Notes under the pieces: model-generated
Database searches by the model: none
Told to the model about the DNA's origin: nothing
What the model saw: only the letters and a program-made list of their open reading frames with translations
Shown here: in pieces, positions 6,867 through 14,212 of the stretch
Layout: each line of letters starts with the position of its first letter
How positions within the stretch are numbered: position 1 is the stretch's first letter
Position numbers and translations under genes: made by a program
Assembly: GCA_024709705.1 (NCBI GenBank)
Contig: JANJWE010000247.1
Coordinates: forward strand, 1-14,212
Length of the DNA: 14,212 nt
Origin: Flavobacterium sp.
GTDB lineage: Bacteria; Bacteroidota; Bacteroidia; Flavobacteriales; Flavobacteriaceae
Reading direction: 5' to 3'

Positions 6867-9695
6867 ATGAAAGTGTATTCATTTATTATGACATTGTTCT
6901 TTTGTGCTGTTTCTATGGCTCAAACAACAATATCAGGTACTGTGGTAGACAACACCAAGCAGCCCATTCCAGGAGCTAATATTAAAATCTCTGGAGAGGC
7001 TATCGGTACAGTGTCTGATTTTGACGGTAATTTTACCCTTACAACACAAAAGAATCCTCCGTTCACCATTGAAATTTCGTCTATTGGATTTTCAACTCAA
7101 AAAGTTGAAATTAAATCGGCCAATCAAAAGGTAAATGCGGTGTTGAACGAAGAAGAAACAAAATTGAATGAAATTGTTGTTTCTGCTTCACGAACTCCGG
7201 AACGCATTTTAGAATCACCTGTAACGGTCGAAAGAATGGGGATAAAGGAAGTTAAAAACACTTCTTCGGCATCTTTTTATGACGGTTTAGAAAACTTAAA
7301 AGAGGTGCATTTTAACACCAGTAGTCTTTCTTTCAAATCGATCAACACCAGAGGTTTTGCAACGGTTGCAAATACACGTTTCATGCAGTTGGTGGATGGT
7401 ATGGACAATTCATCTCCAGCATTGAACTTCGTATTAGGTAACTTAATCGGATTGTCAGATATAGATGTTCACAGTGTTGAATTACTTCCCGGAGCTTCTT
7501 CTGCACTTTATGGTGCGAATGCTTTTAATGGAATCTTATTCATGAACAGTAAAAATCCATTCGATTTTCAAGGAATTAGTGCTTATGTAAAAGGGGGTTT
7601 CACCAATCACGAAATTGCCGGAACCAATGAATATTGGGATGTAGGATTTCGTGCAGCTCACAAATTCTCTGATGTTATTGCTGCTAAATGGAATATCAAT
7701 TTCCTAAGAGCAACCGAGTGGGTAGCCGGTGACCGTAGAGATTTGGCAGTTAATAATTCCGGTTTTGGAGTAAATCCAAATTATGATGGATTAAATATTT
7801 ATGGTGATGAAGTTTCTACAAATATCAAAGATGTTGGTAGATCATTGGCCAATTTAGGTTTAATTCCAGGAGCTGCTGTGAATTTATTACCTAATTACAA
7901 CGTGAGTCGTACCGGTTATGCAGAGCAAGACTTAAATGATAATTCAATTGAAAGTGTAAAAACCGATCTTTCTTTACATTTACGTCCTTGGAAAAATGAC
8001 TTCGAAATTGTTTTACAACATAAAGTAGGTCTTGGTAATACGATTTACCAAGGTGCAAACAGATACCGTTTGGAAAACTTTATCATGCAACAAAGTAAAA
8101 TCGAGTTTAGAAACCGTAATTTCTTTGTAAGAGGGTATTTGACTACAGAAAACGCAGGTGATTCTTACGATATGCGTTTTGCAGCTTGGAACGTAAACCG
8201 TGCATGGAAAGACGATTCTACTTGGTTTGGTCAATATGCTGGAGCATTCATTCAATCTACTTTGGCCGGACAATCAGCAGAGGCTTCTCATGCTATTGCA
8301 AGGCAAACGGCAGATACCGGAAGATTTTTACCGGGTTCACCTGAGTTTCAAACTGCTTTATCTAGTGTAATTCTCGATCCGGATTTAAGAACGGGAGCTA
8401 AGTTTAAAGACAATTCAAAAATTTACCACTCAGATGTAAATTACAATTTCAAAGAATTAATAAAGTTTGCAGAAATCCAATTAGGAGGTTCTTTCAGACA
8501 ATATGAAATGAATTCAGATGGTACTATTTTTACCGATTTTGACGGTCCAATTCGCTACGATGAATACGGTGCCTATATGCAAGTTCAGAAAAAATTCATG
8601 GAAGACCGTTTGAAATTTACAGGTTCTATCCGTTATGACAAATCTCAAAATTTTGACGGTCAATTTTCACCACGTGTGTCTTTTGTATATTCAGCCGGAG
8701 AGCGTAAAAACCACAATTTTAGAGCTTCTTTCCAAACCGGTTTCCGTAATCCAACTACTCAAGATCAATACATCGGATTGGATTTAGGTCCGTTTGCTTT
8801 GATTGGTTCGGCACCGGATAACTTGACTCGTTTTTCAGAAACTTTAAACGTGAGTACTTCAGGTCAGGCTTTGCCGGGAGTTGGTGCTACAGCTACTCTT
8901 AACGGTTTGAATGCCTATCAAAATTCTTATACCATTCCTTCTGTTCAAGCCTTTGGTGCAGCATTACAAGCAGGTCAATCTATTCAAGATGCTTCACAAT
9001 TGTTAGAGGTTGCCCGAATTGGATTGGTTAAACCCGAGTTTGTTAAGGCTTTTGAGGTGGGTTACAAATCAGTATTAGAAAACGGTTTAGCTATTGACCT
9101 TAATGCCTACTACAATATGTACAATGATTTCATGAGTACATCCAGAGTTATTACACCTTATTATGGTACTGTAGGTACAGACCCTTCAAACCCGGCCAAT
9201 GCAGCATCTCATGCCGCACTTGCTTTTGGAGACCGTAGAGTATACCAAGTATATTCAAACTCAAGTACAGATATCAATTCACTTGGATTTGGAGTTGGTT
9301 TAAGTAAAAAAATCTACAAGGATTTCGAATTTGGGGTTAATTACAACCACGCTCAATTTGAATTCGATCAAGCTAAAGATCCAACATTTATTGCCGGATT
9401 TAATACCCCAAAACACAGAGTTAAAGCTTCTTTAGGAAATACAAACTTGTTCAAAAATTTTGGATTTAATTTGAATGCCAGATGGAGTAGTGAATACTTA
9501 TGGCAATCTTCTTTTGCAGACGGTATGATTCCTGAAGTAACCGTGTTTGACGCACAAGCTTCTTATGCTATTCCAAGTTTGAAATCTTCTATCAAAATAA
9601 GTGCTTCTAACTTGTTTGGTAACGACTACCTTCAAGTAATTGGTGCCGGTAGAATCGGACAACAATATTTGATTTCTTGGACAGTTAATCCTTAA
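6867..9695 (+). CDS. TonB-dependent outer-membrane receptor with CarboxypepD_reg-like domain
   Basis: This 942-residue protein should take up a bound ligand across the outer membrane using TonB energy. A signal peptide covers residues 1-18 (cleavage after SMA, before QTT). A CarboxypepD_reg-like beta-sandwich follows at about 20-97 (ISGTVVDNTKQPIPGANI, DFDGNFTL). LNEIVVSASRTPERI leads into the plug domain, about 100-235, with INTRGFA, LVDGMDN and VELLPGASSALYGANAFNGI. The rest is a 22-strand-type beta barrel with alternating aromatic residues, ending YLISWTVNP; the last residue is Pro rather than the usual aromatic one. It is not a clear SusC: no SusD follows. The next gene, 24 bases on, is an SGNH-hydrolase lipoprotein, probably its partner. 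The ligand cannot be told from sequence; ester-bearing or lipid-like compounds are an inference from the neighbour. Upstream dyads and a non-consensus promoter suggest regulated expression. Confidence 0.93.
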   Translation: MKVYSFIMTLFFCAVSMAQTTISGTVVDNTKQPIPGANIKISGEAIGTVSDFDGNFTLTTQKNPPFTIEISSIGFSTQKVEIKSANQKVNAVLNEEETKLNEIVVSASRTPERILESPVTVERMGIKEVKNTSSASFYDGLENLKEVHFNTSSLSFKSINTRGFATVANTRFMQLVDGMDNSSPALNFVLGNLIGLSDIDVHSVELLPGASSALYGANAFNGILFMNSKNPFDFQGISAYVKGGFTNHEIAGTNEYWDVGFRAAHKFSDVIAAKWNINFLRATEWVAGDRRDLAVNNSGFGVNPNYDGLNIYGDEVSTNIKDVGRSLANLGLIPGAAVNLLPNYNVSRTGYAEQDLNDNSIESVKTDLSLHLRPWKNDFEIVLQHKVGLGNTIYQGANRYRLENFIMQQSKIEFRNRNFFVRGYLTTENAGDSYDMRFAAWNVNRAWKDDSTWFGQYAGAFIQSTLAGQSAEASHAIARQTADTGRFLPGSPEFQTALSSVILDPDLRTGAKFKDNSKIYHSDVNYNFKELIKFAEIQLGGSFRQYEMNSDGTIFTDFDGPIRYDEYGAYMQVQKKFMEDRLKFTGSIRYDKSQNFDGQFSPRVSFVYSAGERKNHNFRASFQTGFRNPTTQDQYIGLDLGPFALIGSAPDNLTRFSETLNVSTSGQALPGVGATATLNGLNAYQNSYTIPSVQAFGAALQAGQSIQDASQLLEVARIGLVKPEFVKAFEVGYKSVLENGLAIDLNAYYNMYNDFMSTSRVITPYYGTVGTDPSNPANAASHAALAFGDRRVYQVYSNSSTDINSLGFGVGLSKKIYKDFEFGVNYNHAQFEFDQAKDPTFIAGFNTPKHRVKASLGNTNLFKNFGFNLNARWSSEYLWQSSFADGMIPEVTVFDAQASYAIPSLKSSIKISASNLFGNDYLQVIGAGRIGQQYLISWTVNP

Positions 9696-9719
9696 TTTTA
9701 AACGAAAATTTCTAAGAAT

Positions 9720-11216
9720 ATGATTAAAAATATAAAATGGCTTTGCTTAGTTTCATTAACTTTCATAGCATGTAACAATGATGATGATTTAACCGATAAT
9801 CAAGTGGTTTACACTTCAGGAACAGCCGATTTTTCTAAATTTGTTGCCGTAGGAAACTCATTGACTGCAGGTTATACAGATGGAGCTCTTTTCGTGAAGG
9901 GACAAGAAAATTCGTATCCCAATATTTTAGCTCAGCAGTTTTCGTTGGCTGGAGGTGGGACTTTTACAACACCTTACATGGCAGATAACCTGGGTGGAAT
10001 TGTAGCAGGGAGCACACAAGTGGTTGAAAACCGCCTGTTTTTTAACGGTTCAGGACCGCAACGTTTGCCTGGAACACCTACAACAAGTGCCACGACAGTA
10101 CTTACAGGGCCTTTTAACAATATGGGTGTGCCCGGAGCTAAAAGTTTCCATTTAAATCTAGCCGGTTATGGTGCTTTGAATGTGTATTATGGCAGATTTG
10201 CATCAAGTCCAACAGCTAAAATTATTGATGATGCCGTAGCTCAAAATCCAACATTCTTTTCTTTGTGGATAGGAAATAACGATGTATTGTCTTTTGCTAC
10301 TAGTGGAGGCGATGGAGTAAATCAAACCGGAAATTTAAATCCGGCTACATACGGACCAAACGATATTACAGACCCAACTGTTTTTGCTTCTGTTTACAGT
10401 AACTTGGTAGACCAGTTAACAGCAAACGGTGCCGGTGGTGTATTGGCTAATATTCCAAATGTAACTACTATACCCTATTTTAAAACCGTTCCAACGGCAC
10501 CATTATCACCAACTGCACTCGGTGGAGCTACCAATATTGCTACACTTAATGCACAATTGTATGGGCCTTTAAATCAAGTTTTCACGGCTTTTGGTGAGCC
10601 TGACCGCGTGAAGTTGTTGTCTGCTACTGCGGCTAACCCGATTTTAATTTATGATGAAGATGCAGCAGACCGTTCAGCTCAAATTACCGGTGCGTTATCT
10701 CCTATTTTAGGGGTGCCAACGGCAACCGCATTCGGAATGGTTTTTGGTAAAGCAAGACAGTCTACACCAAATGACTTAGTAGTTTTACCTGCTTCAACAG
10801 TTATCGGAACACCAAACTCGGCCTCGCCATCACCACTTATCAATTTAAATGGTGTAACTTATCCAATGGCTGACCGTTGGGTATTAACTCCGCAAGAGCA
10901 AACTATGGTGGCTAATGCAACTACAGCTTATAACAATACTATTGCAGCTATTGCAGCTTCAAAAAATCTAGCTTTTGTTGATGCGAATGCTTTATTAAAT
11001 ACGATTGCCACTACAGGAGTTCAAAGTAACGGGTTCACTTTAACTGGGGCTTTGGTTTTTGGAAATGCCTTTTCATTAGATGGCGTTCACCCAACCAGTA
11101 GAGGATATGCTTTTATGGCTAATAAATTTATAGAAGCCATTAATGCTACCTACGGCTCAAATTTACCTCCGGTGAATATTGGAAATTACAACAATTTGTA
11201 TCCCGCAGCTTTGTAA
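9720..11216 (+). CDS. SGNH/GDSL-family hydrolase lipoprotein, probably surface-exposed
   Basis: A 498-residue ester-hydrolase-like lipoprotein. The signal peptide ends in TFIAC with Cys18, followed by NNDDD; an acidic run just after the lipid Cys resembles the Bacteroidota lipoprotein export signal for the cell surface. All SGNH blocks are present: block I FVAVGNSLTAGY (41-52) with nucleophile Ser47, block II Gly136 in NMGVPGA, block III WIGNND (183-188) with Asn187, and block V DGVHPTSRGY with Asp454 and His457. The usual GDSL Asp is Asn46, but the Ser, Gly, Asn and His set is complete, so activity is plausible. It is longer than simple GDSL esterases because of an insert between blocks III and V. 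It lies 24 bases after the TonB receptor and is followed by a terminator, so the two form an operon. Family sure; substrate unknown; surface location inferred. Confidence 0.9.
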   Translation: MIKNIKWLCLVSLTFIACNNDDDLTDNQVVYTSGTADFSKFVAVGNSLTAGYTDGALFVKGQENSYPNILAQQFSLAGGGTFTTPYMADNLGGIVAGSTQVVENRLFFNGSGPQRLPGTPTTSATTVLTGPFNNMGVPGAKSFHLNLAGYGALNVYYGRFASSPTAKIIDDAVAQNPTFFSLWIGNNDVLSFATSGGDGVNQTGNLNPATYGPNDITDPTVFASVYSNLVDQLTANGAGGVLANIPNVTTIPYFKTVPTAPLSPTALGGATNIATLNAQLYGPLNQVFTAFGEPDRVKLLSATAANPILIYDEDAADRSAQITGALSPILGVPTATAFGMVFGKARQSTPNDLVVLPASTVIGTPNSASPSPLINLNGVTYPMADRWVLTPQEQTMVANATTAYNNTIAAIAASKNLAFVDANALLNTIATTGVQSNGFTLTGALVFGNAFSLDGVHPTSRGYAFMANKFIEAINATYGSNLPPVNIGNYNNLYPAAL

Positions 11217-11237
11217 TAAGCATAAAACATATTACTT

Positions 11238-11268
11238 AAACCACCTCAATTTGGGGTGGTTTTTTTGT
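11238..11268 (+). terminator. Strong intrinsic terminator after the SGNH lipoprotein gene
   Basis: AAACCACCTC at 11238-11247 pairs with GGGGTGGTTT at 11253-11262 (10 bp, one G·U), loop AATTT, followed by a T run from 11260. It separates the receptor operon from atpDC. Confidence 0.92.
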
Positions 11269-11347
11269 TTTACTACATTTTTATTAGGGCATTTGCAGCT
11301 TCACTTTCAATACTTCAAAAAAACCTAAAAAAAACATCGTTTTAGTA

Positions 11348-11377
11348 TTGATTTTATATTTTTAAAAATTATCTTTG
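11348..11377 (+). promoter_or_regulatory. atpDC promoter, near-consensus TTG-N19-TATCTTTG
   Basis: TTG at 11348-11350 and TATCTTTG at 11370-11377 match the Bacteroidota -33/-7 consensus (TTG, TAnnTTTG) with a 19-nt spacer. The start would lie near 11381-11385, giving a leader of about 55 nt before atpD. An 8-bp dyad (11307-11314 with 11344-11351) overlaps the -33 element; it may be chance. Confidence 0.8.
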
Positions 11378-11394
11378 CACTCTGAAAAAAGACG

Positions 11395-11409
11395 TGTTTG
11401 AAACAAACA
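11395..11409 (+). other. Small palindrome in the atpD leader
   Basis: TGTTTG (11395-11400), AAA, CAAACA (11404-11409) is an exact 6-bp dyad with a 3-nt loop near the predicted 5' end of the atpDC mRNA. It could be a 5'-protecting hairpin or a DNA-binding site. The dyad is seen; any role is inferred. Confidence 0.4.
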
Positions 11410-11435
11410 TAAATAGCTATTAAATAAATACATAA

Positions 11436-12950
<1,515 letters not shown>

Positions 12951-12953
12951 TAG

Positions 12954-13015
12954 AATTATGAATTACAAATTACGAATTATTAAATTTCGTAATTCGTAAT
13001 TTCAAATTCGTAATT
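12954..13015 (+). repeat. Mirror array of eight 7-bp AATTACG-type units forming a long hairpin between atpD and atpC
   Basis: Four heptamers in one orientation (AATTATG, AATTACA, AATTACG, AATTATT; 12954-12981), a self-complementary centre AAATTT (12982-12987), then four in the opposite orientation (CGTAATT, CGTAATT, TCAAATT, CGTAATT; 12988-13015). Folded, 12967-12979 pairs perfectly with 12990-13002 (13 bp); outside two mismatches a further 10 positions pair, including one G·U. It begins 4 bases after the atpD stop and ends 9 bases before the atpC ATG. It could tune the atpD:atpC ratio by processing, mRNA stability or masking the atpC start, or be an inserted palindromic repeat. Confidence 0.9.
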
Positions 13016-13024
13016 AATTAAATT

Positions 13025-13306
13025 ATGATTTTAGAAATAGTATCTCCGGAAGCCACTTTATTTAAAGGCGAAATTACAGCTGTTACCTTACCCGGTATGG
13101 ACGGTTCTTTCCAAATTTTAAATAATCACGCCCCTATTGTTTCTATTTTAAAACAAGGAACGGTAAAAATTACAGCTCCCAATTTTAAAATTAACAAGGA
13201 AGTAGCCGGAAAATTTACCAAGCTTAACGACCAAAATTATACGTTGGAAATTGCTTCGGGAACCATAGAAATGAAAGACAACAAAGTAATTGTTTTAGCC
13301 GACTAA
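13025..13306 (+). CDS. atpC: F1Fo ATP synthase epsilon subunit, short form without C-terminal helices
   Basis: Epsilon joins gamma to the c-ring in the rotor. The 93 residues cover only the N-terminal beta-sandwich: MILEIVSPEATLFKGEITAVTLPGMDGSFQILNNHAPIV, with the conserved PG..G.F..L..HAP block. The usual bacterial protein is about 130-140 residues with a C-terminal two-helix hairpin that can inhibit ATP hydrolysis; here the ORF stops right after the sandwich (KVIVLAD). A terminator follows 23 bases later, so the short length looks natural and not a frameshift. Short epsilon subunits are usual in this phylum. It lies 74 bases after atpD, separated by the heptamer hairpin whose right arm ends 9 bases before the ATG and could affect ribosome access. 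Confidence 0.95.
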   Translation: MILEIVSPEATLFKGEITAVTLPGMDGSFQILNNHAPIVSILKQGTVKITAPNFKINKEVAGKFTKLNDQNYTLEIASGTIEMKDNKVIVLAD

Positions 13307-13328
13307 TTACTTGTATTCTAAAAAATAG

Positions 13329-13359
13329 AAAAGTCATACAGCAATGTGTGACTTTTTTT
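13329..13359 (+). terminator. Intrinsic terminator of the atpDC operon
   Basis: AAAAGTCATACA at 13329-13340 pairs with TGTGTGACTTTT at 13345-13356 (12 bp, one G·U) around a GCAA loop, a GNRA-type tetraloop, and then a run of T follows. Confidence 0.92.
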
Positions 13360-13382
13360 ATTTTGGGATACAAGCTTCTTAT

Positions 13383-13412
13383 TTGTATTCCTTATTTTCT
13401 TGATTATCTTTG
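13383..13412 (+). promoter_or_regulatory. bioF promoter, TTG-N19-TATCTTTG, predicted to give a leaderless mRNA
   Basis: TTG at 13383-13385 and TATCTTTG at 13405-13412 match the consensus with a 19-nt spacer, the same -7 octamer and spacing as the atpD promoter. The -7 element ends only 4 bases before the bioF ATG at 13417, so transcription should begin at or next to the start codon. Confidence 0.75.
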
Positions 13413-13416
13413 ATAA

Positions 13417-14212
13417 ATGGTTCAGTTGCCGAATAACTTATTGCAAAAACTTCTGCAAAGAGAGCAAGATAATGCCCTCCGAATCTTGCCATCTACACAA
13501 CACAGTATCGATTTTTCATCCAACGATTATTTGGGATTAGCTCAAAACGAACTCCTTTTTCACGAAGTGCATCAATATTTACTTCTTCAAAAAAAGAAGT
13601 TTAATGGAGCTACCGGATCTCGATTGCTCACCGGAAATCACCCGCTGTACACCGAAACCGAAACTTTTTTAGCTCAATTTCATCAAGCCGAAGCAGCTCT
13701 CATTTTTAATTCGGGTTACGATGCCAATATCGGATTTTTGAGCTCGGTTTTGCAACGAAATGATGTGGTTTTATACGACGAGTTTTGCCATGCTTCTATT
13801 CGGGATGGGATTCTAATGAGTCACGCGAAATCCTACAAATTCAAGCACAATGATCTGAATGATTTAAAGAAACTTTTGGAAAAGTTTTCAAACCCAAACG
13901 AAACTTCTGTTTTTGTGGTAACCGAAACGGTTTTTTCGATGGATGGCGATACGCCCAATCTAACGGAAATGTCGCAACTAATTCAAAAACACAAAGCCTT
14001 TTTTGTTGTAGATGAAGCTCATGCTCTGGGTGTTTTTGGACAAAATGGCGAAGGATTAATACAGCATTTGAATTTACAAGATTTGGTTTTTGCCCGTATT
14101 GTAACTTTTGGCAAAGCTTTAGGATGCCATGGAGCTGCCGTTCTGGGGAGCCAAACACTCAAATCGTACTTGATAAATTTTGCCCGAAGTTTTATTTATA
14201 CTACCGGATTGG
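13417..14212 (+). CDS. bioF: 8-amino-7-oxononanoate synthase, C-terminus cut by window edge
   Basis: A PLP enzyme of the alpha-oxoamine synthase family; BioF condenses pimeloyl-ACP (or -CoA) with alanine in biotin synthesis. 265 complete codons are visible of a normal 370-390. Motifs in order: IDFSSNDYLGLA (31-42), GATGSRLLTGNH (64-75), IFNSGYDANIGFLS, PLP-stacking His125 in DEFCHASIRDG, the cofactor motif DEAHALGVFG with Asp199 and His202, and the Schiff-base Lys233 in TFGKALGCHGAAV. Close relatives (2-amino-3-ketobutyrate CoA ligase Kbl, serine palmitoyltransferase) share the fold; the short N-terminus MVQLPNNLLQKLL and the GxTGSRLLTGNH form favour BioF. No in-frame ATG comes before residue 130, so the ATG at 13417 is the best start even though the promoter abuts it. 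It has its own promoter after the atpDC terminator; other bio genes may lie beyond the edge. Confidence 0.92.
   Translation, partial: MVQLPNNLLQKLLQREQDNALRILPSTQHSIDFSSNDYLGLAQNELLFHEVHQYLLLQKKKFNGATGSRLLTGNHPLYTETETFLAQFHQAEAALIFNSGYDANIGFLSSVLQRNDVVLYDEFCHASIRDGILMSHAKSYKFKHNDLNDLKKLLEKFSNPNETSVFVVTETVFSMDGDTPNLTEMSQLIQKHKAFFVVDEAHALGVFGQNGEGLIQHLNLQDLVFARIVTFGKALGCHGAAVLGSQTLKSYLINFARSFIYTTGL

Noticed and set aside
12954..13015. CRISPR-like array
   Set aside because: The units are 7 bp, adjacent without spacers, and arranged head to head; this is a palindromic repeat, not a CRISPR.
13841..14158. Minus-strand ORF of 105 codons
   Set aside because: It is opposite the bioF frame, across its PLP motifs, and its product shows no domain or sensible N-terminus.

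Overview
The window looks like chromosome from a member of the Bacteroidota, most likely a Flavobacteriaceae species close to Flavobacterium. The support is AT-rich intergenic DNA, almost no Shine-Dalgarno sequences, promoters of the TTG-N19-TAnnTTTG type, a DUF4270 lipoprotein, a CarboxypepD_reg-like TonB receptor, a two-gene atpDC unit with a short epsilon subunit, and a one-domain glycogen-synthase-like protein beside glmS. It is mostly core genome; I see no insertion sequence, prophage, tRNA, rRNA or CRISPR array.

Layout. (a) Positions 1-2151, minus strand: panC, panD and a multi-pass membrane protein of the LPG-synthase-TM/flippase family (cut by the left edge, probable TTG start) form a tight operon. 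PanC and PanD supply pantothenate for CoA. (b) Positions 2152-2259: divergent promoter region. (c) Positions 2260-6574, plus strand: a GT5-only glycogen-synthase-like protein, a DUF4270 lipoprotein and glmS, with 12-13 nt spacers, form an operon linked to sugar and cell-envelope precursor metabolism and ending in a terminator. (d) Positions 6575-6866: a 292-base AT-rich gap with the terminator, a perfect 20-bp hairpin and further dyads. (e) Positions 6867-11216: an outer-membrane TonB-dependent receptor followed by an SGNH/GDSL-hydrolase lipoprotein, closed by a strong terminator; probably a substrate-uptake pair of unknown ligand. (f) Positions 11348-13359: atpD and atpC behind a near-consensus promoter; the gap between the genes is almost entirely a mirror-arranged array of eight 7-bp units that can fold into a long hairpin. 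(g) Positions 13383-14212: bioF (biotin synthesis, cut by the right edge) behind an equally good promoter so close to the ATG that the mRNA should be leaderless or nearly so.

The items most worth a second look are the heptamer cruciform inside atpDC, the perfect hairpin at 6667-6710, the degenerate glycogen synthase half-protein, the receptor/SGNH-lipoprotein pair, and the leaderless bioF promoter. No clearly new multi-gene system such as defence, CRISPR or a mobile element is visible.
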